A stretch of DNA of 20,777 nucleotides from CAZPEV01 sp964585635 (GTDB taxonomy: Bacteria > Zixibacteria > MSB-5A5 > GN15 > JAAZOE01). The translations under genes were made by a program, and so were the position numbers. Shown here in pieces: positions 1 to 7,966 of the stretch. The stretch covers positions 1 to 20,777 of the forward strand of contig CAZPEV010000046.1 in the NCBI GenBank assembly GCA_964585635.1, in the 5' to 3' direction. Within the stretch, counting starts at the first letter, position 1; every line of letters starts with the position of its first letter. The notes under the pieces are model-generated. The model was not told where the DNA came from. It did no database searches and saw only the letters and a program-made list of their open reading frames with translations.

Positions 1-543
1 ACCGAAACGGCGATCTTCAAATCCGGCGGCGGGGAGAAGATGGCGGAAACGTTCGGCGTCAATTTCCTCGGCAGCATCCCCCTTGACCCGGCGTTGATGT
101 CCAGCGGCGACGACGGCCTGCCGTTCTTTACGCACAACGGCGACTCGCCGACCTCCCGGGCCTTTGCCGCGATCGCCGAAAGGCTTACCACGGTCGTCTC
201 GCAAGGTATCTTTGTCGAAAGCGAGCCGGACAGTATCGAGATCGATCCGGATGGAGGTCTGGTCGTTACCTGGCCGGATGGTCAGGTCGGACGCCTGTCG
301 GCCCATGACCTGCGCATCAGTTGCCGCTGCGCCGCCTGCGTCGATGAGGAGAGCGGTCGGCGCACGCTGGATCCGCGCCGTGTTCCGTTGGGAATCAAGA
401 TTGAAGCCGTCGCCCGGGTGGGGCGGTATGCCCTCACCTGCGCTTTTTCCGACGGCCACAACACCGGCCTGTACGGCTACGACCTGTTGAAGGAAATCAG
501 CCGCAAGCGGAACGACGCCTCGGCGCAATCGTTCAGCGTCTGA
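1..543 (+). CDS. Mrp/ApbC-type P-loop ATPase fused to DUF971, 3' part only
   Basis: The frame is open from base 1, so this is the end of a longer gene and the first ATG at 40 is internal. The opening residues, IFKSGGGEKMAETFGVNFLG followed by SIPLDP, are the typical C-terminal part of the Mrp/NBP35 (ApbC) ATPases. Those proteins bind and transfer Fe-S clusters in the cytoplasm. The P-loop and the CxxC lie outside the window. From about codon 75 the protein continues into a DUF971 (GBBH-like N) domain, visible as a WPDGQ motif, the cysteines in SCRCAACVDE, and a tail reading FSDGHNTGLYGYDLL. Mrp-DUF971 fusions are known in bacteria. The stop is 23 nt before an Nfu gene, which supports an Fe-S assembly role. 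Confidence 0.88.
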   Translation, partial: TETAIFKSGGGEKMAETFGVNFLGSIPLDPALMSSGDDGLPFFTHNGDSPTSRAFAAIAERLTTVVSQGIFVESEPDSIEIDPDGGLVVTWPDGQVGRLSAHDLRISCRCAACVDEESGRRTLDPRRVPLGIKIEAVARVGRYALTCAFSDGHNTGLYGYDLLKEISRKRNDASAQSFSV

Positions 544-566
544 GATAGATAGACTGGAGGAACAAG

Positions 567-1157
567 ATGTCCATGAACACAGAGGAAATCAAGATCACGG
601 CGGAGCCGCAGATGGATCCCAACACCTGCCGCTTCGTCGTCGACCGTCGCCTATACGATGGTTTATACAGTTGCCGCAGCAAGGAGATGGCCCAGGGTTC
701 GCCGCTTCTGGAGGCGCTCTTTGCCGTCCCCGGCGTCGGCGAAGTCCTGGTGTCCGGCAACGTTCTCACGGTGGCCAAAACCGGTCCCGATGACTGGGCT
801 GCGATGGGCAGGAAGGTCGGCGGGGCCATCCGCCAGGCGATTGCCGCCGGCGGGAATCTGGTGGCGCCCGATCCGGCCAAAAAACTACCGCCGCTGCCGG
901 GTCTGCGGGAGAAGATTCAGAAGGTGTTTGACGAGGAGATCAATCCGGGAATCGGCGCCCATGGCGGCAGCGTCGAAATCGTGGATATCCAGGGCACAGC
1001 CGTTTTCGTCACCATGACCGGCGGCTGTCAGGGATGCGCCTCGGCTTCGTTCACGCTGCGCTACGGCGTCGAGCAACTTCTTCGCGACCGGGTGCCGGAG
1101 GTGACGGAGATCGTCGACGTCACCAATCATGAAGCGGGCGAGAATCCGTACTTTTGA
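567..1157 (+). CDS. NifU/Nfu-type Fe-S cluster scaffold protein
   Basis: A 196-residue protein with the two-domain Nfu layout. Residues 9-95 resemble the Nfu N-terminal domain (TCRFVVDRRLYDG, then LFAVPGVGEVLVSGNVLTV). Residues 113-196 are the NifU C-terminal domain with GAHGGSVEIVD and the cluster-binding C154-x2-C157 in TGGCQGCASA. Such proteins hold a [4Fe-4S] cluster between two subunits and hand it to target enzymes. GGAGG at 556-560 sits 6 nt before the ATG. The gene follows the Mrp-like ATPase by 23 nt in the same direction, so the two are probably co-transcribed. The length is normal and the domain order intact. The C-terminal domain is certain; the precise client proteins are unknown. 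Confidence 0.92.
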   Translation: MSMNTEEIKITAEPQMDPNTCRFVVDRRLYDGLYSCRSKEMAQGSPLLEALFAVPGVGEVLVSGNVLTVAKTGPDDWAAMGRKVGGAIRQAIAAGGNLVAPDPAKKLPPLPGLREKIQKVFDEEINPGIGAHGGSVEIVDIQGTAVFVTMTGGCQGCASASFTLRYGVEQLLRDRVPEVTEIVDVTNHEAGENPYF

Positions 1158-1177
1158 CCGGTGACGGCATAGGCATA

Positions 1178-1216
1178 TGCGAAAAAGCCCACCCGGTGAT
1201 GGTGGGCTTTTTCGCA
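1178..1216. terminator. Bidirectional rho-independent terminator
   Basis: A perfect 16-bp stem (arms 1178-1193 and 1201-1216) closes a 7-nt loop. The arms carry five A residues on the left and five T residues on the right, so each strand gives a hairpin with a U run. It lies between the convergent Nfu and hydrolase genes and can end transcription from both sides. Confidence 0.9.
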
Positions 1217-1232
1217 GGCGTTCGTGCGGGGG

Positions 1233-2039
1233 TTATTGCTTCAACCAGTCGAGCAACTCAAGATCGGCATTCTTTACACTATGCAGAATATCGGTGCCGT
1301 GCGCCTGTCCGGGATATTTTTTGAAGACCTTGGGACCGTTGTAGCGATCGAACAGCCATTGGCTCGATTCGGCGGAATAGGTGTCATCGGCGGTGACCGC
1401 GATATAGATCGGCTTGGCGCCGGAAGCGCCGACGGCGGTCATCACTTCTTCCGGCGTTAGGCTGTGATAATCACGTCCCGGCGACAGCAGGACCGCCCTG
1501 GAGACCCATGGCCGGTCCAGCAACAGCCCGGCGGCGTTGGCGCCGATCGAGGCGCCGATGATGATGACGTCGCCGTAGTCGAATTGATGGGGGTGCTGCA
1601 GCTTGAAGTCGGTGAAGAAACGTTCGACGTCGATCGGAAGTTTGGCGAACTCGCGATCATCCATTGCGGCGTAGGAGAAGGTCGTCCCGGCGATGCGGTT
1701 CGACAAGCCGTGGCCGCGCAGGTCGAAGGCGAGGGTGGCGTATCCCAGTTCGTGCAGCCGACGCGTGAAAGGCTCGAACGATTCGTGCGTGGTCGACAAC
1801 ATCGGCAGCAGCAGCGCCAGGCCGGGCCGCGCGATCGAATCCGCGGGCGGCTTCGGGGGAACGGCGAGCCAGGCGTGCAACGTCAGACCGTCGACCGTCG
1901 GAGCGGTCAGATGGATACCATCCCGGCCCTCGGCGGCAGCGTCGCCCAGCAGCTTGGCCAGGCCGACCGATTTAAGCATGAAGCCGGCCATGAACAGCAC
2001 CAGGCCGGCCGTGATCAGCGAGAATATAATTCGTCTCAT
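1233..2039 (-). CDS. Exported alpha/beta-hydrolase
   Basis: A 268-residue serine hydrolase of the alpha/beta fold. The N-terminus (MRR followed by about 18 hydrophobic residues) is a signal peptide or membrane anchor. The catalytic serine is S164 in GASIGA, a GxSxG nucleophile elbow. The fold's FDLRGHG strand-turn is at 105-111. Likely acid and base residues are D218 or D219 in TADDTY and H247 in PGQAHG. The enzyme probably acts in the periplasm or on the membrane; the substrate (lipid, ester or peptide) cannot be told. The start ATG has no clear ribosome site, unusual in this window. It lies 39 nt after the helical protein gene and is probably the last gene of that operon, so translation may be low or coupled. 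Confidence 0.82.
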   Translation of the reverse strand: MRRIIFSLITAGLVLFMAGFMLKSVGLAKLLGDAAAEGRDGIHLTAPTVDGLTLHAWLAVPPKPPADSIARPGLALLLPMLSTTHESFEPFTRRLHELGYATLAFDLRGHGLSNRIAGTTFSYAAMDDREFAKLPIDVERFFTDFKLQHPHQFDYGDVIIIGASIGANAAGLLLDRPWVSRAVLLSPGRDYHSLTPEEVMTAVGASGAKPIYIAVTADDTYSAESSQWLFDRYNGPKVFKKYPGQAHGTDILHSVKNADLELLDWLKQ

Positions 2040-2078
2040 GATATATTTTGCGTCAGGCGCCGCGCATCCATACTGAAA

Positions 2079-2825
2079 TTAAAGATATCTATTTTCAAAC
2101 TCGTCGCAGGCCGCCTTCACCTTCATCAGGCAGGCCTCGATTGCGCTCGCATCGTTTCCCTGGCACGCCTGGTCCGGTTCGGCGCATTTCCGGTCAAGAT
2201 TGGCGACGGCCGCCCTGACATCCTTTTCCATTCCCACGAGGTCCTCCGGCAGCGCGGCTTTCTGCAGTTCGACGTTTCTGGCTAGGAGCGTATCCATCTG
2301 CGATTTGACGGCGCCGACATCCTTGTTCCTGGCCATGGCGTCGGTCATCTGGCTTACGATCGATTTGAAGGAGCCGTATTCGGTGAAGCGCACCGGCAGC
2401 AGATAATAGGCCATCTCCTCGAAGCTCTTGTGCAGGTCGGGCATGGCGGCGTACATGGCCTGATTGTCATTGGCCGCTTTAGCCTTCTTCTGCTCATCGA
2501 GCAGGCGCAGGAAGGTCTGTCGGGCGGCGTTGAACTTCTCCTGTCGCGCCGCGATCTTGAACTGATACTGCAGTTGCCTGACCTTGGGGATCATGGCGTC
2601 GAACTTGTCGACGGCCTCGCCGATGGCGGCATAATCCGTGTCGGGATAGGCCGTATGCCAGGCGGGAGCCATGATGCCGTGCAGTTCTTTCATCAGCGTG
2701 AAGCCGGATTGGCCCGCCTGCGCCGCCGGACAGGCGGGATCCTTCAGCTCCGGGTCGACGGCCAGGCCGTACCCGGCCATGACCAACAGCGCCAGGGTCA
2801 ACATGCTTGGGGTATGTCGTTTCAG
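2079..2825 (-). CDS. Secreted helical protein of unknown function, probable CTG start
   Basis: I do not recognise the family. The mature part is almost entirely amphipathic helix (runs such as FNAARQTFLRLLDEQKKAKA), with one cysteine near the N-terminus and four near the C-terminus, but no CxxCH haem motif. The first ATG is at 2804, 26 nt from the only good ribosome site. A GGAGG at 2831-2835 lies 5 nt before an in-frame CTG at 2825. Starting there adds KRH ahead of the hydrophobic stretch and gives a proper signal peptide ending GYGLA/VDPE. I therefore prefer CTG, giving 248 residues. The gene sits 20 nt after the FAD oxidoreductase and before the hydrolase, in one probable operon. A periplasmic binding or accessory role is only a guess. 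Confidence 0.72.
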   Translation of the reverse strand: MKRHTPSMLTLALLVMAGYGLAVDPELKDPACPAAQAGQSGFTLMKELHGIMAPAWHTAYPDTDYAAIGEAVDKFDAMIPKVRQLQYQFKIAARQEKFNAARQTFLRLLDEQKKAKAANDNQAMYAAMPDLHKSFEEMAYYLLPVRFTEYGSFKSIVSQMTDAMARNKDVGAVKSQMDTLLARNVELQKAALPEDLVGMEKDVRAAVANLDRKCAEPDQACQGNDASAIEACLMKVKAACDEFENRYL

Positions 2826-2845
2826 GGCACCCTCCTCAACGTCGT

Positions 2846-3994
2846 TCAGATGACGTTGACCTCTTCCTCGATCGTGCCGCCGACGAACCGCCGGAGCGAC
2901 AGGCGCGAGGCGTCGATCGAGGGGGTCTTGCCGACGATCATTTCGGCCGCCAATAATCCGGCGCCGGGGGCATGCATGAATCCATGACCGGAAAATCCGC
3001 CGACGACGAAAAATCCCTCGACGGTGTCGGCAAAGTCGATGATGGCGTGATGGTCGGGGGTCGTTTCATACAGCCCGGCCCAGCTATTGGCGACCTCGGC
3101 CGTCTCCAGCCGAGGGATGCGGTCCAGCGCCTTCATCAAGATCGTGTCGTTATAGTCGGGATCCTGCGACTCGTCAAACGCGGGCGGGACATTCGGATCG
3201 GCCCAGCCCATGAGCAGTCCCTTTGATTCCTTGTGGCAGTACAGCCCCGATGAGACATCGACCACCATCGGCATGGTCGCCGGGATAAAGTCGAGCTCGC
3301 CGGTGGTGACGATCTGGCGGCGGTACGGTTCGACCGGCACATTCACGCCGGCCATGGCGCCGATTACCTTGGCGTACGGTCCAGCAGCGTTGATGACCAG
3401 CGGGGTGGACAGATCCCCTTTGGGCGTCTTGACGCCGGCGACCTTGCCGCTCTTGACTATGATGCCGGTGGCCGGCATCTCGGTGGCGACATCCACACCC
3501 ATTCGTTTTGAGGCCCGGAAATATCCCTGCAGGAATTCATGCGGGTCGCCCAAGCCGTCGCGATTGCAGAAGGTGGCTTTGATGACATCATCGTTTCGCA
3601 CCGGCGGGGCGATCTTGACGACCTCATCAGGGCCGAAAATCTGAACGCTCAAGCCAAGCGCTTGCTGCAATTCGGCGGCCTTGAGGTACGGCTCGACGGT
3701 GGCTTCATCGGTCAGCAGGAACATATAGCCGACCTGGTCATAGAGGGCCGGCTCGCCGGTAATCTCCTCAAAATGCTCGAAAATCTCGATCGATTTCATC
3801 GAGACCTCGATGTTGATCTTGGAAGAGAACTGGGCTCTGATGCCGCCGGCGCATTTGGCGGTTGCGCCGGAGCCGACGAACATTTCTTTTTCCAGAATAA
3901 GGATATCGCCAAAGCTCATTTTGGCCAAGTTGAAGGCCGTGGCCAACCCGGCGATCCCGCCTCCGACTATTATGGCATCGTAGTGTGTTTTCAT
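2846..3994 (-). CDS. FAD-dependent oxidoreductase, DAO family (sarcosine/D-amino-acid oxidase type)
   Basis: About 382 residues. The N-terminus carries the FAD dinucleotide-binding motif (YDAIIVGGGIAGLATAFNLA), followed by an acidic strand end (ILILEKE) and GATAKCAGGIR, as in the DAO family that includes sarcosine oxidase, glycine oxidase and D-amino-acid dehydrogenases. The C-terminal FAD contact FFVVGGFSGHGFMHAPGAG is also present. These enzymes oxidise the C-N bond of secondary or D-amino acids. The exact substrate is unknown. I chose ATG 3994; a TTG at 4009 in the same frame would add five residues but has no ribosome site and leaves a leader of only about 18 nt from the promoter at 4034-4061. 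It is the first gene of a minus-strand operon. No signal peptide, so the enzyme is cytoplasmic. Confidence 0.88.
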   Translation of the reverse strand: MKTHYDAIIVGGGIAGLATAFNLAKMSFGDILILEKEMFVGSGATAKCAGGIRAQFSSKINIEVSMKSIEIFEHFEEITGEPALYDQVGYMFLLTDEATVEPYLKAAELQQALGLSVQIFGPDEVVKIAPPVRNDDVIKATFCNRDGLGDPHEFLQGYFRASKRMGVDVATEMPATGIIVKSGKVAGVKTPKGDLSTPLVINAAGPYAKVIGAMAGVNVPVEPYRRQIVTTGELDFIPATMPMVVDVSSGLYCHKESKGLLMGWADPNVPPAFDESQDPDYNDTILMKALDRIPRLETAEVANSWAGLYETTPDHHAIIDFADTVEGFFVVGGFSGHGFMHAPGAGLLAAEMIVGKTPSIDASRLSLRRFVGGTIEEEVNVI

Positions 3995-4033
3995 CACCGT
4001 CTCGAACAAGTTAGTGAATTATTTCACGACCTT

Positions 4034-4061
4034 AATTTATCCGGCCGACGGCCAAAGTCAA
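4034..4061 (-). promoter_or_regulatory. Sigma-70-like promoter for the FAD-oxidoreductase operon
   Basis: On the minus strand, TTGACT (4056-4061), a 16-nt spacer, then TAAATT (4034-4039). Transcription would begin near 4027, about 33 nt before ATG 3994. The -35 box matches consensus in five of six positions. Confidence 0.55.
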
Positions 4062-4185
4062 GGGAAATAAGTCCATGACCAGCCCATTTGAAGGGCATTT
4101 GATCGTCTGATGACCACAATCTTTGGAGAAATGAAACTGATTTCCAGGCGCTGGTTGTAGACCGGGGGGTAGGCTTGGTTTTTGG

Positions 4186-4213
4186 TTGTCTTAAGCTCAA
4201 GGGATGATATACT
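4186..4213 (+). promoter_or_regulatory. Sigma-70-like extended -10 promoter for the DUF3078-like gene
   Basis: TTGTCT (4186-4191), a 16-nt spacer, then TATACT (4208-4213) preceded by TGA, which fits an extended -10 (TGn). The implied leader is about 95 nt. The -35 box is weak. Confidence 0.4.
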
Positions 4214-4315
4214 TTCCGATGTGGCGGGGCCGTTAGTTCAGCCTTGGCGGTCCAAAGAGGCGGCATCGGTTTCATGGAGGCCCCGTGTAATCGATAGATT
4301 GAGGAGAGAATGGCC

Positions 4316-5218
4316 ATGAAGACTATCCCCGTCGTATTCAGCGTCATCGTGATCCTGCTCGGGCTGGGAATGACTGCGGTTGCCCAGGATACAACGAGCA
4401 CGAAACGATCCATAGATTTCAATTTCGCCGTGACCCAAAACGCCTACTCTGACGGCTGGGTCGGAGGGGAGGTGGGAAGCGCCAGTTGGGTGTCCAACCT
4501 CAATTCACTATTGGAGGGCAAGCTTAGCCCCAGTTTCGTTTCCAAGTCGACCGCCAAGCTGTCATTCGGCCAGACACATATTCAGGAGGAGGAGAGCCGA
4601 AAATGGCGTCGACCGGTCAAGTCGACGGATCTGATCGACCTCGAATCGGTGCTTCGCTACCAGACCGGATGGTTCGTTAATCCGTTTGTCGGTTTGCGGT
4701 TTGAATCGCAGTTCCTGGACGGTTCGATCGACAGCATCAAGCGGTATATCAACCCGATCAAGCTGACCGAGTCGGCCGGTTTCACCCGGCGCCTCTACGC
4801 GCGGGAGAAGGACTTTATCGATTCGCGCCTCGGCTTCGCGCTTCGCGAGTTGATGGATCGCCAGGTCACCTATGACACTGTGGGCATGATCGGCCCGGTT
4901 CCCGATATACGGGGGAAGACGAAAACCGTGACGACGACCGACGGCGGCCTGGAATCGGTCACCGATGTATCTTTAAGGCTTCACAGCAAGATCGGCTGGA
5001 CCTCGAAGTTGTCGCTGTTTAAGGCGCTGACCGTTTCAGATAAGAAACGGGTGTTTTGGCCGGCGGTGGACGTCAACTGGGAAAACATCCTGACGGCGGC
5101 GGTCACGAAGTATATCACCGTCAACCTCTATGTGCAGTGGCTCTACGACAAGGAGATCAACTTCCGGGGACGGTTCAAAGAAACTTTGGCGCTGGGATTC
5201 ACCTACAAGCTGCTCTAG
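4316..5218 (+). CDS. DUF3078-like outer-membrane beta-barrel protein
   Basis: About 300 residues. A signal peptide (MKTIPVVF...TAVAQD) is followed by alternating polar and hydrophobic strands. The stretch WVSNLNSLLEGKLSPSF, then STAKLSFGQT and a later YQTGWFVNPFVGLRF, resembles the DUF3078 family of outer-membrane barrels known mainly from Bacteroidota. The chain ends in aromatic and hydrophobic residues (LGFTYKLL), as barrels do. GAGGAG at 4301-4306 lies 9 nt before the ATG at 4316 but only 3 nt before the ATG at 4310, so I use 4316. The function of the family is not known; a structural or transport role in the outer membrane is inferred. It converges with the patatin gene 27 nt away. Family assignment is by eye and moderately sure. 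Confidence 0.7.
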   Translation: MKTIPVVFSVIVILLGLGMTAVAQDTTSTKRSIDFNFAVTQNAYSDGWVGGEVGSASWVSNLNSLLEGKLSPSFVSKSTAKLSFGQTHIQEEESRKWRRPVKSTDLIDLESVLRYQTGWFVNPFVGLRFESQFLDGSIDSIKRYINPIKLTESAGFTRRLYAREKDFIDSRLGFALRELMDRQVTYDTVGMIGPVPDIRGKTKTVTTTDGGLESVTDVSLRLHSKIGWTSKLSLFKALTVSDKKRVFWPAVDVNWENILTAAVTKYITVNLYVQWLYDKEINFRGRFKETLALGFTYKLL

Positions 5219-5245
5219 GGTGTGAGAACCCGTCCGGTCGGGCTA

Positions 5246-7927
5246 TCAGAAATGCAGGCCGACGTTCAGGTAGAGGCGATAGGGGTGGTGTTCCGATTTG
5301 CCGTAGCCGAAATCGACCGGGCCGATGGGAGTGTCGATGGCGATCAGGGCGCCCCATCCGGTCCGGAACTGCCGGATTTTCATTTCCTCGTAGTCGTTGA
5401 ACATCTGCCCCCAGTGAAGCGTGCCGATCAGATACAGCCGCCAGGGGAGCCGTATCCGTAGTTGGCTGCCGCCGACGAAATATTTGTCCCCTGCTATCTG
5501 ATCGGTGCGATAACCGGAGAAACTGTCCATCCCGCCCAGATAATATTTTTCGACGTCGGGCAGATTGGCGGTGGACAGACCGGCCGACGCCAGCGGATGA
5601 ATATTCACATATCTGCCCAACGGCCAAAAGGCCTCCACGGAGCCAAAGACCTTGGTGTATTCCGCGAAGGTTCCTCCCAGCCATTTACTGGTGAATTCGA
5701 TTGTCAGATCCTGGCGATGCCCATAGTCGGGAAAGGGAAACTTGTTCAGCGTTTCCACCGACGATTTGATGGCGAAGGCCGACAGCACGGCATGGTCGGT
5801 GCGGTCGGGTATGGTCAACCGTGTCTGGATATCCTCAAGACGATACTGCAGATGAATCGTCCCCAGGCGGGCGATCTGCTGTCCGGCCAAAACCGACCAG
5901 CCGAAACGGTCCTCGACGCGGTACCCATTGGGGGCGCCATCGGGATAGAACAAGCGGCGTTTGAGCCGGGAAAAATAGAGATTGGTGTGGGCCAGAAAGA
6001 GCATGTGGGGGAGGCGGTCGGCTTTCAGCGACAAGCGAAAGATATCCCGCCGGGAGGAGACGTGGGCATGACCCAGGGCCTGCAGGCCGGCGCCCAGGAT
6101 ATTGTCATCGAGAAGTTCCGCGAATACCTCCGCCTGGTACTCATCATCCCAGTGGCCGCCGAATCGCATCTGGGTGAATTTCTTTTCCTTGACGCTGATG
6201 GTCAGGTGCGCCCCCAGCGGGGTGGGCTGGATATCGAGGCTGACGCGTTCGAAAAAGCCGGTTCCGTAGATGTCGGCCAGCCCCCTGTCTGATTTGCGGG
6301 TGTCGAACGGTTCGTTCGGGCGCAGGGTGTAATTGTCCTTGATGATCCACGCCCGGGTGCGGTCGTTGCCCCGAATATCGACATAGCGGAGGCGGCCCTC
6401 ATCGATGGTGATGACCACCAGGCCGGTTTCGTGACGATATTCGATCGATTGCAGGTGAGCCAAGTCGTACCCTCCCTGGTGATAGAGGGCGATGATGGAA
6501 TCGGCCGCCATCTTGACATCGGCCAACGACAGAATGGTGGCGGCGGGTCGCGGGCAGAGCCGAGCCAGGAGAGAATCGGGGACGATGGTGTTGCCGACGA
6601 ACTCGTAGCGGACCTCTTGGCAGGTGCGGTTGGGCTCGCCGTCGATGCGGATGACGGCGTCGTTACCCTCCCGCCGGACCTCCGCCGTCAGGCGATGCCA
6701 GACCACCCGTCGGTCGGCATACAGCAATGCTTGCGGGAGAAGAGCCAGATTCAAGGTGTCATCCACCCGAAAGGGAAAGCGCTGTTCGATGTCGAGCAAT
6801 TCCGGAGTGTTACGGGCCAACTCCACGGCGCGCAGGCAGACCGGATCCGACCGCCGGCCGGTCATCAGCCGGTCGCGGATGGCGGCGACGGCTTCGCGGC
6901 CGGCCTGGTACCCCAGCGCCACCAGCGTATCATGCAGACTGAAGTCCAGCGAGGGGAATTGAGTCAGAGTGGGCGTGATCACCAGGTCAGCCTGCGCCAA
7001 CTGCCTGACCATGGCATCCTGGCTCATAATGGTAGTGACTTGATTGGCGATATCGACCGGATTGGCGAGCTTCTCTCCCGGCAGGAGCGGCGAGGCAGTA
7101 TTGACGGCAATGACGAAGTCGGCTCCCATCTGGCGGCAGATATCGACCGGGAGGGGATCGAGCATACCGCCGTCCATCAGGTAACGGCCATCCTGTTCAA
7201 GGGCGGTAAAGGCGAGGGGAAACGCCATCGAGGCGCGCATGGCGTCGGCCAGGTTGCCGTGGTCGAGCGCGACGATTTGGCCGGTGCCGATGTCGGTGGC
7301 CACGGCGCGGAACGGTATGGGCAGGCGATTGAAGTCTCCGCCGCAGCGATAATTGGCCGGGATGGTGAGATCGGTCAAGAGCGAGGTCAGGCGCTGACCG
7401 GCGGTGAGAGCGCGGGGGATATATGGTTTCAGGCCGGCGAACCGGATGGAAAACAGATATTGATCGCGCTCCGTCCGCTGCGTGAAAAAGAGCGATTTGC
7501 GCTGGGGAGCATCGGAGAACAGGGAATTGAAATCGATGGTCCCGACCACGTTCTCGATGTCGGTGGCACGATACCCCGAGGCATAGAGGCCGCCGATGAT
7601 GCTTCCCATCGAAGTTCCGGCGAGGTATGAGATCGGCAGGCCGGCCTCGTCGAAGGCTTTCAGGACGCCGATCTGCGCGATTCCTCGGGCGCCGCCGCCG
7701 GAGAGGGCCAGCCCGATCCGTCCCGGGAAAAATTCCCCACGAAGCTGGAAATCGGGCGGCGTCAGCAGCCGTCGCTCGATGACGATGCTGTCAGTGAGGA
7801 GCGGCGAGCGGGAATCGGCCGGGGGTTGCGCCATCCCCGGCTGCGGCCGGAGCGCCAAGCCGCCAAGCAGTATGAGAAGGATAGTTTTCACTTGCCACTG
7901 GCACCGAAAAACCGTTGCTTTCGCCAA
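5246..7927 (-). CDS. Patatin-like phospholipase with POTRA and Omp85 barrel (type Vd / PlpD-like)
   Basis: Up to 893 residues. After a signal peptide (VKTILLILLGG...GMAQ) comes a patatin domain with the oxyanion motif GGGARG (77-82), nucleophile S106 in GTSMG, and D252 in DGGMLDPLP, the Ser-Asp dyad. Around 430-590 are POTRA-like repeats (VRYEFVGNT, LRYVDIRGNDRTR). The rest is an Omp85/BamA-like barrel ending YRLYLNVGLHF with the C-terminal phenylalanine recognised by the BAM machinery. PlpD proteins of this plan place a lipase on or through the outer membrane. The start is uncertain: TTG 7927 opens the frame, but GTG 7891 begins a cleaner signal peptide. Neither has a strong ribosome site. 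All catalytic residues are present, so the enzyme is probably active. Confidence 0.9.
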   Translation of the reverse strand: MAKATVFRCQWQVKTILLILLGGLALRPQPGMAQPPADSRSPLLTDSIVIERRLLTPPDFQLRGEFFPGRIGLALSGGGARGIAQIGVLKAFDEAGLPISYLAGTSMGSIIGGLYASGYRATDIENVVGTIDFNSLFSDAPQRKSLFFTQRTERDQYLFSIRFAGLKPYIPRALTAGQRLTSLLTDLTIPANYRCGGDFNRLPIPFRAVATDIGTGQIVALDHGNLADAMRASMAFPLAFTALEQDGRYLMDGGMLDPLPVDICRQMGADFVIAVNTASPLLPGEKLANPVDIANQVTTIMSQDAMVRQLAQADLVITPTLTQFPSLDFSLHDTLVALGYQAGREAVAAIRDRLMTGRRSDPVCLRAVELARNTPELLDIEQRFPFRVDDTLNLALLPQALLYADRRVVWHRLTAEVRREGNDAVIRIDGEPNRTCQEVRYEFVGNTIVPDSLLARLCPRPAATILSLADVKMAADSIIALYHQGGYDLAHLQSIEYRHETGLVVITIDEGRLRYVDIRGNDRTRAWIIKDNYTLRPNEPFDTRKSDRGLADIYGTGFFERVSLDIQPTPLGAHLTISVKEKKFTQMRFGGHWDDEYQAEVFAELLDDNILGAGLQALGHAHVSSRRDIFRLSLKADRLPHMLFLAHTNLYFSRLKRRLFYPDGAPNGYRVEDRFGWSVLAGQQIARLGTIHLQYRLEDIQTRLTIPDRTDHAVLSAFAIKSSVETLNKFPFPDYGHRQDLTIEFTSKWLGGTFAEYTKVFGSVEAFWPLGRYVNIHPLASAGLSTANLPDVEKYYLGGMDSFSGYRTDQIAGDKYFVGGSQLRIRLPWRLYLIGTLHWGQMFNDYEEMKIRQFRTGWGALIAIDTPIGPVDFGYGKSEHHPYRLYLNVGLHF

Positions 7928-7934
7928 ATTGGCG
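7922..7934. promoter_or_regulatory. Short palindrome between divergent genes
   Basis: CGCCAA-A-TTGGCG, a perfect 6-bp inverted repeat around one base, in the gap between the patatin (minus) and SpoU methyltransferase (plus) genes. It could be an operator, but it may also be chance, and it overlaps the TTG start considered for the patatin gene. Confidence 0.25.
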
Positions 7935-7966
7935 CGCTATGCCCCAAAAAACAAGGACAAACTACG

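Larger units (their letters stand above)
3995..4315. other. Divergent intergenic region
   Basis: About 320 nt without a gene, between the FAD oxidoreductase (minus) and the DUF3078-like gene (plus). It holds two promoter-like elements pointing outwards (4034-4061 minus, 4186-4213 plus). I see no RNA gene or strong hairpin in the middle. Confidence 0.6.

Noticed and set aside
1464..2285. A plus-strand frame opposite the hydrolase and helical protein genes
   Set aside because: It crosses two genes with clear signals on the minus strand, and has no ribosome site or family pattern.
6431..7630. A 399-codon open frame on the plus strand opposite the patatin gene
   Set aside because: The patatin catalytic motifs and barrel on the minus strand are unmistakable, and this frame gives no recognisable domain.
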